Shown: positions 9,248 to 18,178 of the stretch, piece after piece
Position numbering within the stretch: the first letter of the stretch is position 1
Layout: each line of letters opens with the position of its first letter
Assembly: GCA_021784815.1 (NCBI GenBank)
Contig: JAJYHK010000019.1
Location: 1 to 48,725, forward strand
Source of the DNA: a bacterium
GTDB taxonomy: Bacteria; Patescibacteriota; Minisyncoccia; Phycocordibacterales; Phycocordibacteraceae
Direction of reading: 5' to 3'
Length of the DNA: 48,725 nt
The notes under the pieces: generated by a model
What the model was told of the DNA's origin: nothing
The model's database searches: none
The model's input: the letters and a program-made list of their open reading frames with translations, nothing else
Program-made: the position numbers and the translations under genes

Positions 9248-10588
9248 ATGCGGACTTTATTTTTCCGTGCAGGGGTGTTCTGGGCCGCAATACTTTCCTC
9301 TATTGTCTGTGTCTGGATTCCTCTGGCACACGCTCAGCAGACGCCTCAACAATCTTCGCCGCAGGCGCCGGTGCTCGTCGCCACCGTCAATATTCAAAAT
9401 GTCACCTACGTTCGTATGGGGAATACATTCACCATTTCGTTTGATTTGACCAACGGCAAAATTCCCCAATCACAGGTCCGCTACGCGGTACTACTGGTGG
9501 GGAAAGATGCGAAAGGGGTACAGTATGTCGCCGATCAAGAGGTATATCCGACGATGCTTTCGCTCGGCGCGAACACGAAAACGCACAAGCAGGTGACGTA
9601 CACAGCGCCAAGCAACATGAGCGGAACATACCAACTCGTGCTCTCAAGCAGAACTTCAAGCGGCCTCCCGCTCTCGACTGTGCCTATAGGTTCGGTCACC
9701 CTGACTGCAACGGGCGGCCTCTCGATACTCGCGAATACCTGTTTTCTCACCATCCAGAGTACGGGGTCTACCAGCACGACCCGGTACAATGTCTTGCAGG
9801 GCATCGACATTGCCTCGACAGAATCGCTCGTCCTCCACTGTTCGGTGAACAATGCCGGTGCCGCGACGACTACAGCGCCGACCTACGAGACCCGATATAG
9901 AACCATCTTCGGTGACACTGTCTCGCAAACGGGCGGAGACAAAGCCCCTATTTCGTTCCCCGCGCACACGACAACGACCGTTGTTCTCGTATTGCCCAAA
10001 GCGTTGCTGCCCCAGGCGTACGATGTGCTCGTGAGCTTCCCAGAGTCCAACCAGCTCGATGTGCACTACGTCATTCAGGGGAGCAGCGCATCGATCGTGT
10101 CGGTATCGCTTGATAAGAACTACTACCGCGCAGGCGATATTGCGGTCGCTTCGTTCGTGTGGGGATCCGAGGCGGATACGTTCCCGGGGTCGCGTCACGA
10201 TAACACACTCTCTGCGTCTACGACGACGCCTCCCGCAAACCAGCAAGCAGCCGGTCAAAATACAGAGACCGGACTTACGGTTACGGCATCCCTGCAAGAC
10301 GGCACCGGCGTCGCGTGCGCAAAGCCGGTCTCCCAACCGGTCCTCTCCGGAGCGGCGCGACCGAGTATTGATCTCTCCGTTACGCGCGCCTGCGCTAACC
10401 CGCGCCTCACTCTGGAATTGCGCGATCCGTCTGGGTCGGTGCTTGCATCGCAGACAGTCACTCTCCAGAGCAGCACTACTCCAGCAATCTCGCGTACCGC
10501 GCAGTTCGCGCTAGCGGTCGGCGGGGTGACGGTTCTTCTGTTATTAGTTCTTGGCGGAGGCCTTTATATACAAAAGCGCCATGTCTAA
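9248..10588 (+). CDS. Secreted protein with C-terminal transmembrane anchor, unknown function
   Basis: Signal peptide ending AHAQ, beta-rich Thr/Ser-rich body, C-terminal TM and QKRHV; TATACT 10 nt before ATG. Confidence 0.7.
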   Translation: MRTLFFRAGVFWAAILSSIVCVWIPLAHAQQTPQQSSPQAPVLVATVNIQNVTYVRMGNTFTISFDLTNGKIPQSQVRYAVLLVGKDAKGVQYVADQEVYPTMLSLGANTKTHKQVTYTAPSNMSGTYQLVLSSRTSSGLPLSTVPIGSVTLTATGGLSILANTCFLTIQSTGSTSTTRYNVLQGIDIASTESLVLHCSVNNAGAATTTAPTYETRYRTIFGDTVSQTGGDKAPISFPAHTTTTVVLVLPKALLPQAYDVLVSFPESNQLDVHYVIQGSSASIVSVSLDKNYYRAGDIAVASFVWGSEADTFPGSRHDNTLSASTTTPPANQQAAGQNTETGLTVTASLQDGTGVACAKPVSQPVLSGAARPSIDLSVTRACANPRLTLELRDPSGSVLASQTVTLQSSTTPAISRTAQFALAVGGVTVLLLLVLGGGLYIQKRHV

Positions 10589-12662
10589 AACCAAGCTCCC
10601 TTTTCTTGTATTCGGTCTCCTGTTTATTGGCGTGATTGGAGTCTTTCCTCATGCAGCAAAGGCTGATACCTTCTGTACGGGAGGGTATCATGATGAGTCG
10701 GGGTGGGGTAATGGACAGACTTGGGTGTGGGATCCGTGCATCTATTCCTATAGTGAGACTTACAGTGCGAATCCGGTTGCACCAAACCAGGTGTTTTCGG
10801 TTTCGGGTAGCATCACCACCGATATGTGCGCGAACGAGATATTTGGCACTTATGGGCAGACGGATTACGCTACGCTCTCGATTACCCCGTCGTGGGGCGG
10901 CGGAACGCAGACGGTAGCACAGGGCTCCCCAGCAATGATCGTACATCACACCAGTTATGGGTCTAGCGTCTCCTATACTGTGCCCTATACGGCACCCTCG
11001 AGTCCCGGGAGCTATTACATGCGGTTCGTCGGTTCAGGTCAAACCTATGAAAACGGTTACCATCTGTGTACGCCACCAACCTACTCATGCACCTGGACCT
11101 GGGGCGGCGGTCAGAACTGTCAACCGAACTATTGCGCAGACGTCTATACCGGGACGGCGGTGTACGATATGTCGCTTTCGGTATACACGCCACCCGGGAC
11201 CGTGCAGGGCTATAAGCTGACTAACAGCTACGGCGTGTTCGATCCGGGCGCCACTATCAGCGTTTCCGGTGGTGGGAGCAGTGCGGGGACTGATCCATAC
11301 TTCATTACCAACACGCCGGCTGGCTGGCATACCGTGTCATCGAGCATACCAGCGGGGTATAGCGTCTCCTACCAAGTTAAGCCTACCGGAGGCGGTGACG
11401 GACAGTGGCATTCGGGCTCGAGCGCCTCGGTAAACGTACCAGCAGGAGCTGGCGCAGATGTTTGGTGGATGTATACGCCAATACCATCGGCGCCATCGGA
11501 CGTGTCCTCAATCTCGTACGCGTGCAGCGCTTCAGGGAATCAGGCAACATTCTCCTGGCCGGCGCCGTCGGGAGCGAACGAATATCAGATTCAGTACTAC
11601 TCCTCGTCTGGTTCTTGCGACACCACAGGCGGTTACACCCTGTGGACCGATGGGCATACCTGCTATAAAGATTTCTGGAGTTCGGTTCCCGCGGGTCAGA
11701 CGGTAAGCACAGTTGCGACTATTCCTGTTGGCCAGACTACATCCGCATGGGTGAACGCAGCAAACTCTGGGGCGTGGGCAAACTGGGGTGGACAGCCGAG
11801 CACGGGAAACTTTACCTGTACGCCCTCCTGCACCGGCGGACGGACTTGGAACAGCGGCTCGTGCTCGTGCCCATCCTCCCTCCCGAACTGGAACGGCAGT
11901 AGCTGTGTTGCCTGCACCGGCGGACAGACTTGGAACGGCGGCTCGTGCTCGTGCGCCAGTCCCACGGTATGGAGCGGCGGAAGCTGCGTGACTCCGGGGA
12001 CGACCTGCACCACTACGAGCGGGTATGCGGGCACTTGGAGCGCGAGTGGGTCTTGCATAGCGACCGTGCCTACGGTGGATACGTTCTATGCCAACCCAAA
12101 TACCGTGGACGCTGGGCAAACGACAACCTTGTACTGGACTTCGACCAACGCAGACTACTGCGAAGAGACGCCGGGTACGACTGGATTTGCCCATGCAGGG
12201 CACCTGCAACCGAACGGGAACACGCCCACCGTTTCTCTCTTACCGCCGGCATCATCGTGTAATGGAAGCGGGCAGTGCATCATGAACTTCTCGCTTACGT
12301 GCGTGGGACCCGCGGGGCCATCGCCTGCCAGGTCCGCGTCGGTCACTGTCATGGAGCCCGGTATCACGATCTCAGCCTCGCCAGAGCGGGTGCCCTACGG
12401 CGGCTCGACGACAGTCTCCTGGAACGCAACCAACGTAAATTCGTGCTCTCTCGAGAAAAATAGCAAGCCCTGGAACCCCAGCGGCGTCGTACTCACCGCG
12501 AATAGCGGTCGGGTGGTGAAGGGAAGTGCAACGGATAGCAATATCACGAACCAGACAACCTACACGATCACCTGCGTGAATAACGTCACGTCCATCTCAG
12601 CTTCTGCAAACCTGAGCGCGAGCACCATCGTAAACGTGATCACCAACTACAACATCTTCTAG
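10581..12662 (+). CDS. Large secreted Gly/Ser/Cys-rich protein with repeated CTGGxTWNxGSCSC modules
   Basis: Signal peptide, Ig-like segments (e.g. ISASPERVPYGGSTTVSWNATNVNSCSL), repeated Cys modules; 8-nt overlap with upstream gene. Confidence 0.72.
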   Translation: MSKTKLPFLVFGLLFIGVIGVFPHAAKADTFCTGGYHDESGWGNGQTWVWDPCIYSYSETYSANPVAPNQVFSVSGSITTDMCANEIFGTYGQTDYATLSITPSWGGGTQTVAQGSPAMIVHHTSYGSSVSYTVPYTAPSSPGSYYMRFVGSGQTYENGYHLCTPPTYSCTWTWGGGQNCQPNYCADVYTGTAVYDMSLSVYTPPGTVQGYKLTNSYGVFDPGATISVSGGGSSAGTDPYFITNTPAGWHTVSSSIPAGYSVSYQVKPTGGGDGQWHSGSSASVNVPAGAGADVWWMYTPIPSAPSDVSSISYACSASGNQATFSWPAPSGANEYQIQYYSSSGSCDTTGGYTLWTDGHTCYKDFWSSVPAGQTVSTVATIPVGQTTSAWVNAANSGAWANWGGQPSTGNFTCTPSCTGGRTWNSGSCSCPSSLPNWNGSSCVACTGGQTWNGGSCSCASPTVWSGGSCVTPGTTCTTTSGYAGTWSASGSCIATVPTVDTFYANPNTVDAGQTTTLYWTSTNADYCEETPGTTGFAHAGHLQPNGNTPTVSLLPPASSCNGSGQCIMNFSLTCVGPAGPSPARSASVTVMEPGITISASPERVPYGGSTTVSWNATNVNSCSLEKNSKPWNPSGVVLTANSGRVVKGSATDSNITNQTTYTITCVNNVTSISASANLSASTIVNVITNYNIF
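11829..11968 (+). repeat. Near-identical tandem repeats encoding CTGG(R/Q)TWN(S/G)GSCSC
   Basis: tgcaccggcggac(g/a)gacttggaac(a/g)gcggctcgtgctcgtgc occurs twice. Confidence 0.75.
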
Positions 12663-12717
12663 AGTGTCGCTTCCGGGATGGCTTCCGAAAAAAACGTGCC
12701 TGTGGTAGTATGGTCCC

Positions 12718-12972
12718 ATGAAGAAGGATATTCATCCTGCCGACTACCGCCCCGTCCTTTTCGAGGATCTGGCGTCGAGCGCGCGTTTCCTCATCGGGTC
12801 GACCATCCGCACCTCGGAAAAGGGTTCGTACGAGGGGAAGGAATACCCGAAGGTGACGGTTGAAATCTCGAGCAAGTCCCATCCGGTCTATACGGGCGAG
12901 GGTCGCGTGCTCGATAAGGCCGGCCAGGTAGAACGTTTTCGACAGCGCGCAGCCAAGAAAACGAGGAAATAG
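12718..12972 (+). CDS. rpmE: 50S ribosomal protein L31 (type B-like)
   Basis: MKKDIHPADYRPVLFEDLASSARFLIGSTI...EISSKSHPVYTGEGRVLDKAGQVERFRQR. Confidence 0.93.
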   Translation: MKKDIHPADYRPVLFEDLASSARFLIGSTIRTSEKGSYEGKEYPKVTVEISSKSHPVYTGEGRVLDKAGQVERFRQRAAKKTRK

Positions 12973-12981
12973 TTCGTTTTC

Positions 12982-13089
12982 GCGAGCCGGGATTATGTTG
13001 GGGAGTACGGAATATTTTCCTGCTGGAAAGTTTCCTTCTGCTCGGGCCGGCGCCCTGTGCAGAGTCTCCCCAACATAATCCCGGCTCGC
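12982..13089. repeat. Perfect 24-bp inverted repeat with 60-bp spacer between rpmE and prfA
   Basis: 12982-13005 GCGAGCCGGGATTATGTTGGGGAG; 13066-13089 is its exact reverse complement. Confidence 0.95.
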
Positions 13090-13104
13090 CCGTTTCTTGG
13101 TAGG

Positions 13105-14064
13105 ATGGCTTTCATGGAATATTCTCCCGAGTTTAAAACTAATTTCGCGACCGCGTACCTTGCGGAGGAATACGAACGCCTCGATATGGAGGCGGCTGAG
13201 GCGCATGCGGCGGCCGGCGGAGATCCGGAGCTCGCGCATATGGCCCAAGAAGACGAGGCGCGGATACGCCTGCGACAACAGGAAATCCTAGTGGAGATCG
13301 AGCGCATCCTCGCGAGGGAGAAAGAGGAGGCGGTGCGCCCGAGCTCGGTCGTTATGGAACTGCGCGCGGGAGCGGGCGGCGATGAGGCGTCCTTATTTGC
13401 GCATGACCTTGAACAGATGTATCTCAAGTATGCCGAGCGGCAAGGATGGAAGACCCGTCTTGTCGACGATCTCGTGCTCGAGATCGCAAGCCCGGAGGCG
13501 TACGACGCACTACGCTATGAGACGGGCGTACACCGGGTGCAGCGCATCCCCATGACGGAGAAATCAGGCCGCATCCACACTTCGACCGCATCGGTCGCGG
13601 TGCTCCCGATTCGCACAAAGTCGAAGGTCGAGGTCAAGCCGGCGGATATCGAGATGGAGTTTTCGAGGAGCGGCGGAGCTGGAGGACAGAACGTCAACAA
13701 GGTCGAAACGGCAGTCCGGCTCATCCACCAACCGACCGGTATCGATGTTCGTTCGTCCTCGGAGCGCAGCCAGCAGGCGAACCGAGAAAAAGCCATACAG
13801 ATTCTCACGGCGAAGCTCGAGCAGCTCCACGAGGAGGAAGAGGCGAAAAAGCACGCGGCACAGCGCAAACAGCAGATCGGTACGGGCGATCGGTCTGAAA
13901 AAATCCGCACATACAACTATCTCCAGGACCGCGTGACCGACCACCGGATCAAGGAATCTTGGCACAACCTGCCGGCTATTATGGCAGGCGGTATTGAGGA
14001 CGTCATTGAAGCTCTCCAGAATGCCCAGGCGGGCATGGAGGAGCCGGGCTCCGGCGAAGAATAA
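13105..14064 (+). CDS. prfA: Peptide chain release factor 1 (start 13105 or 13114)
   Basis: [61 protein letters not shown]. Confidence 0.96.
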   Translation: MAFMEYSPEFKTNFATAYLAEEYERLDMEAAEAHAAAGGDPELAHMAQEDEARIRLRQQEILVEIERILAREKEEAVRPSSVVMELRAGAGGDEASLFAHDLEQMYLKYAERQGWKTRLVDDLVLEIASPEAYDALRYETGVHRVQRIPMTEKSGRIHTSTASVAVLPIRTKSKVEVKPADIEMEFSRSGGAGGQNVNKVETAVRLIHQPTGIDVRSSSERSQQANREKAIQILTAKLEQLHEEEEAKKHAAQRKQQIGTGDRSEKIRTYNYLQDRVTDHRIKESWHNLPAIMAGGIEDVIEALQNAQAGMEEPGSGEE

Positions 14065-14072
14065 CGGAGGTA

Positions 14073-14101
14073 TTGCGCGGCGGCGGTATTTCCGGTAGAG
14101 T
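14073..14101 (+). promoter_or_regulatory. Sigma70-like promoter for rpsB (TTGCGC-17-TAGAGT), 10 nt from ATG
   Basis: TTGCGC 14073-14078, 17 bp, TAGAGT 14096-14101, start codon 14112. Confidence 0.6.
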
Positions 14102-14111
14102 AGGCGACGTA

Positions 14112-14807
14112 ATGGTAGAAACAGTACAAACGGGCGTGAAGCGCCTCTTCGAGACGGGGGCGCATTTCGCACAGGTGAAAAGCCGTCGGCACCCGTCAAT
14201 GAAGCAGTACCTCGTCGGCACAAAGGGCCGTCAGGAGATTATCGATCTTGCACAGACCGTCAAGCAGCTCGAAGCCGCCAAGGGGGCGATGGGCGCACTC
14301 GCGCGTGACGGCAAAACGGTACTCTTCGTGGGCGGCAAAGTGGAGGTGAGCGGTCTTGTGAGGAACGCAGCGGAGCGGATCGCGCAACCATACGTGGCGA
14401 CGCGTTGGCTTGGCGGTACGATTTCGAACTGGACAGAGCTCAAGAAGCGCGTTGATCGGCTTGCGGAGCTTTCCGATAAGGGGTCGTTTGAAGCGCTTTC
14501 GAAGCAGCGCACCAAGCTCGAGGCGCTTCGCCTTGAGCGCGAGCGCGAGCGTCTTGAACGCCGGCTTGACGGGCTCGCGGGGCTTGCAAAGCGTCCGGAT
14601 GCGTTGGTCGTTATTGACACTAAACATGAGCAACACGCGGTGAAAGAGGCGCACGAAGCGGGTATTCCGATCATCGCGATCATGAGTTCCGACTGCGATC
14701 CTTCCGAAGCGGCGTACCCGATTGTGGCGAATGACGCGTCGCGTGCTGCGGTTGGGCTCCTGCTCGACGAGCTAGTGAGCGCCTTCGAACGCGGCCGCGC
14801 CGCGTAA
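14112..14807 (+). CDS. rpsB: 30S ribosomal protein S2
   Basis: GVKRLFETGAHFAQVKSRRHPSMKQYLVGTKGRQEIIDL, RWLGGTISNW, DALVVIDTKHEQHAVKEA. Confidence 0.96.
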   Translation: MVETVQTGVKRLFETGAHFAQVKSRRHPSMKQYLVGTKGRQEIIDLAQTVKQLEAAKGAMGALARDGKTVLFVGGKVEVSGLVRNAAERIAQPYVATRWLGGTISNWTELKKRVDRLAELSDKGSFEALSKQRTKLEALRLERERERLERRLDGLAGLAKRPDALVVIDTKHEQHAVKEAHEAGIPIIAIMSSDCDPSEAAYPIVANDASRAAVGLLLDELVSAFERGRAA

Positions 14808-14811
14808 CGCG

Positions 14812-14840
14812 CACGGCCTCGGGCCGTGGTATCATTTTTT
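14812..14840 (+). terminator. Hairpin plus T-tract between rpsB and tsf
   Basis: CACGGCC-TCG-GGCCGTG followed by gtatcaTTTTTT. Confidence 0.65.
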
Positions 14841-14854
14841 ACATTCACCAATTT

Positions 14855-15436
14855 ATGGAACTTTCGACCGAACGCATCAAGGAGCTGCGCGACGCCACGG
14901 GGGTATCAATCATGCAGTGTAAGAAGGCGCTTGAGGAAGCGAACGGCGACCTCGAACAGGCCAAAGTGATTCTCGCGAAACGCTCTGCCGCTTCAGCGCA
15001 AAAAAAAGCAGATCGCGAACTTGCGGCCGGCGCGATCGGTTCCTACGTCCACGACGGCGCCATCGGCGCCATGGTCGTGCTCTATAGCGAGACCGACTTC
15101 GTCTCGAAAAATCCGGAGTTCGGCGTGCTTGCCCGCGAGGTCGCGATGCAGGTTGCTGCGACCGACCCGCTCTACCTTTCTCGCGAAGACATTTCTGCGG
15201 AAGCTAAGAGTGCTGCAACAGCCGTTTTTGAGAAAGAGGTCGCTGGCAAGCCCGATGAGCTCCGCGAGAAGATTCTCGAAGGGAAACTGAGCAGCTACTT
15301 CCGCGACCAGGTGCTCCTCGAGCAGGCGTACATTAAGGATGAGGGGAAGACGGTTCGCGACTTGCTCAACGAGGCATCGCAGAAATTCGGCGAGCGTATC
15401 GAGGTGGGCAAGTTTGCGCGCCTTTCCGCCCGCTAA
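14855..15436 (+). CDS. tsf: Elongation factor Ts
   Basis: IKELRDATGVSIMQCKKALEEANGDLEQAKVIL, ETDFVSKNPEF. Confidence 0.96.
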   Translation: MELSTERIKELRDATGVSIMQCKKALEEANGDLEQAKVILAKRSAASAQKKADRELAAGAIGSYVHDGAIGAMVVLYSETDFVSKNPEFGVLAREVAMQVAATDPLYLSREDISAEAKSAATAVFEKEVAGKPDELREKILEGKLSSYFRDQVLLEQAYIKDEGKTVRDLLNEASQKFGERIEVGKFARLSAR

Positions 15437-15441
15437 GAACC

Positions 15442-15849
15442 GTGACCTACATCCTTCTCACATCCGTTTTCCTTGTGTTGTTCATAGGATTTTACGCCGT
15501 AACCGCTTTCGAGACGCGCCGGAAGGGCCGGCTCGTACTGCCAAGCGCCCGCCAGGCGTTCGATGCGCAACTTGAGCGGATCGGCTTCCTGCTCGCGCAT
15601 ATCAATTTTGTTTCGTTTGTGCGCGAAGAGTCGTTGCGCCTTTTTGCCCGTGCAGTGCGCGCCTCGGCTCACGCATCCTTACGCGTGGTGCGCGCTGCCG
15701 AGCGAACGCTCTCGCGGCTCGTCCGCCGCTTGCGGATGCATGAAGCGCTCGACACAGCACCCTCCGCACAGGTGCGCGAGTTCGTGCAGACGCTCTCCGA
15801 ATTCAAACATCGTTTGAAGGCACCGCTGCACGCAAAGCTGCCGGAGTAA
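15442..15849 (+). CDS. Small N-terminally membrane-anchored Arg/Ala-rich protein, unknown function (GTG start)
   Basis: ORF directly after tsf, followed by a terminator; N-terminal TM helix. Confidence 0.6.
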   Translation: MTYILLTSVFLVLFIGFYAVTAFETRRKGRLVLPSARQAFDAQLERIGFLLAHINFVSFVREESLRLFARAVRASAHASLRVVRAAERTLSRLVRRLRMHEALDTAPSAQVREFVQTLSEFKHRLKAPLHAKLPE

Positions 15850-15853
15850 CCGA

Positions 15854-15888
15854 AAAACCAAGCCGCCCGCGGGCGGCTTGGTTTTTTG
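15854..15888 (+). terminator. Rho-independent terminator
   Basis: aaccaagccgcccgcgggcggcttggttttttg hairpin with T-tract. Confidence 0.9.
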
Positions 15889-15914
15889 CAGTACTACCGG
15901 TATCGTTAGGGGGC

Positions 15915-15991
15915 GCCGCCTTAGCTCAGTTGGTTAGAGCAACGCTTTTGTAAAGCGTAGGTCCTCGGTTCGAATCCGAGAGGCGGCTCCA
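15915..15991 (+). tRNA. tRNA-Thr (anticodon TGT), CCA encoded
   Basis: GCCGCCT...AGGCGGC acceptor stem, TAGCTCAGTTGGTTAGAGCA D-arm, ACGCT-TTTGTAA-AGCGT anticodon arm, GGTTCGAATCC T-arm, T+CCA. Confidence 0.95.
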
Positions 15992-16174
15992 GGTAATCAT
16001 CAAATAGACGATAATGATGGAGTGTATGAAAACATCCCTCAAAGCGGTTTTCATATGCATTACAAGCATGGCCCGAATGGCCCAGTTTAGGCTAGCAACG
16101 GATCGAGGGCTTATTCGTGAACTCACTATGGAGAGGGGCGCACGGTATCCGGCGCGATAGCGGTCCAAGGTCCG

Positions 16175-16852
16175 CTACCTCTTCGTGCTCGTGGCGGTCG
16201 TCGTTGCAAGTGCGCCCTTTGGGAAGCGCGATTCAAGGTCGCCGAGCGAGGTGAAGCCGTAGGAGGTCTTGCCGTTTATGACGAAGGCCGGGAATTTGGG
16301 CGCGATCTTGCTCATGGCGATCAGCGTCTGGAGCGCGCCGAGATCGAGATTGTAGTCAAAGGAGTATACGCGCAGCGTCGGATAGGTGTCGCGCAGATAC
16401 GAAAGCGCATAGCCCGCCTGATCGCAATTCGCGCAGCTATTGTTCGCGTTGCTGTAGAAGTAGAGGACGGTAACTGGCTTGATGCCGCACGCGGCCGCAA
16501 GCTGTTTGGTGATGAGGTAGTCGCGGATCTCGAGAAGAGAATACTGCTCCTTGAGACGCACGACCTGGGGGTTTGTCGCGCCAAGCTGTCCCTCCTCGTA
16601 AGAAAGCCGGTCGCCGAGGTCGCTCAGTTCGCCAGTAAGCGTCGTTGAGGATGCGGCGCTGTCGCAAGGAGCGGCTTCAAGGAGGGAAAATTGAGTATCG
16701 AGAGAAAGCGTATCGATCGAGAGTTGGTCTTCAATGGCAGAGAGCTGGTTGAGCCGGGAGCGGTTCAGGTAATTCACGGTCAAAACGAGCGTGCCCGCAA
16801 GCACGATCGTGATGCCGAGAGCGATGAGCGCGTTACGGGCGAAAAGCGACAT
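16175..16852 (-). CDS. Membrane-anchored thioredoxin-fold-like protein with CxxC
   Basis: N-terminal TM; VTVLYFYSNANNSCANCDQAGYALSYL...PKFPAFVINGKTSYGF. Confidence 0.65.
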   Translation of the reverse strand: MSLFARNALIALGITIVLAGTLVLTVNYLNRSRLNQLSAIEDQLSIDTLSLDTQFSLLEAAPCDSAASSTTLTGELSDLGDRLSYEEGQLGATNPQVVRLKEQYSLLEIRDYLITKQLAAACGIKPVTVLYFYSNANNSCANCDQAGYALSYLRDTYPTLRVYSFDYNLDLGALQTLIAMSKIAPKFPAFVINGKTSYGFTSLGDLESRFPKGALATTTATSTKR

Positions 16853-16891
16853 AGGTACTTGAGGATATGCCAAGCAAAAAGGTGCTGGGGA

Positions 16892-18139
16892 CTAGCGCCA
16901 GGTCGTGCGGGCGCCGCGCGCCACGTGGGACACCGAACGGATAATCCAAATGGGCGCCACGAAGCCATAGAACACGAAGTAGAGCGGGAGGTTGGGGAGG
17001 AGCCGCCCGGGCGTGTTGGAAGCGCGTTTGCCGACGGCCATCCAGGATGCGGTGAGGACGATCATAGCCGTGCCGACGAGTAGGGGGATGGTTACCGGGA
17101 AGTAGAACCAAGAAATCGGGCGAAGGGAGAGGGCGTAGGAGAGCGGCGCGGCCCGCATAACCGATACCGAATGGATGAGCGACTGCGCCGTCTGGAAGAG
17201 GTATAGCGAAAAGACGATAACACTGCCGCCGATCGCGATGATGCCGAGCGGCAGTACGAAAAAGCCAAGTACCGTGTTCTGTCTCGACCAGATGAGATCC
17301 CGGTAGTCGAAAAAGAGATTCCGCATGAAGCCGGTCGTCCAACGGATACGCTGCTTGATGAGTTTGCGCATCGTGGGCGGCCCCTTCGTGTACACACGCG
17401 CGCGGAGCGCGTTGCCGATCTTGTATCCGGCGCGCTGGATGCGCATAGCCATTTCCATGTCTTCGGCGAGATAGGCGTGCTTGAAGGGGCCGAGCTCGTT
17501 AAGCACGCTGCGGCGGTAGAACGAGAACGGACCGGGGGTGACGTAGAGGCCGTTGATCGATGCAAACACGTGGCGCAACGTGATTGCTTGGGCATACTCG
17601 GCATACTGCATGCGCTGGAAGATGGTCTTCGGCTTGTGGATGGACATCGACGCGGTTACCGCAGCAACGTCGGGCGCGTCGAAGGCCGGGATGATCTCGC
17701 GCAGCGCGTCGGGTGCCACGAACGAGTCGGCGTCGAGGAAGCCGATGAACTCGGCGTCACCGGCGTGCTCAAGGCCGTAGTTCATCGCGGTGAACTTGCC
17801 GCCGTTAGGTTTATGGAGCGCGGTTATCTGCGGGTGCTCGGTGTACCGGTCGATGGCGGCAGCAGTGCCGTCGGTCGAGCCGTCGTTCACGAGGACGATC
17901 GATAGTCTGTCGGCAGGGTAGTCAAGCGCGAGGAGCGATTCCACGGTGCCGGCAACCGTCGACTCCTCGTTCCAGCAGGGGACGAGAATAGCGACCTTAG
18001 GCGCTAGGGCCGGGAGCACCGCCGCGGGTGCCTGAGCGCGTTTCGCTCGGGCCGGCGAAGAAAAGAAGGTCACGAGCAAAAACGACTCAAAATAGAGCGC
18101 GAGAAATATAAAAGGGTAGGCAATTACCTCCAGGTTCAT
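16892..18139 (-). CDS. Membrane glycosyltransferase family 2 (poly-GlcNAc synthase/cellulose-synthase type)
   Basis: VAILVPCWNEESTVAGTVESLL, LVNDGSTDGT, FLDADSFV, QRIRW motif, C-terminal TM helices. Confidence 0.9.
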   Translation of the reverse strand: MNLEVIAYPFIFLALYFESFLLVTFFSSPARAKRAQAPAAVLPALAPKVAILVPCWNEESTVAGTVESLLALDYPADRLSIVLVNDGSTDGTAAAIDRYTEHPQITALHKPNGGKFTAMNYGLEHAGDAEFIGFLDADSFVAPDALREIIPAFDAPDVAAVTASMSIHKPKTIFQRMQYAEYAQAITLRHVFASINGLYVTPGPFSFYRRSVLNELGPFKHAYLAEDMEMAMRIQRAGYKIGNALRARVYTKGPPTMRKLIKQRIRWTTGFMRNLFFDYRDLIWSRQNTVLGFFVLPLGIIAIGGSVIVFSLYLFQTAQSLIHSVSVMRAAPLSYALSLRPISWFYFPVTIPLLVGTAMIVLTASWMAVGKRASNTPGRLLPNLPLYFVFYGFVAPIWIIRSVSHVARGARTTWR

Positions 18140-18141
18140 AC

Positions 18142-18170
18142 TTGGCCAAAGTATAGCATTTTGCTATGCT
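18142..18170 (+). promoter_or_regulatory. pheS promoter (TTGGCC-17-TATGCT) overlapping a divergent promoter for the glycosyltransferase gene
   Basis: TTGGCC 18142-18147, TATGCT 18165-18170, ATG 18179; opposite-strand TATACT at 18150-18155, 10 nt from the minus-strand start. Confidence 0.6.
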
Positions 18171-18178
18171 TTTTCCCA

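Noticed and set aside
15926-16168. 80-aa minus-strand ORF
   Set aside because: Antisense through the tRNA-Thr gene.
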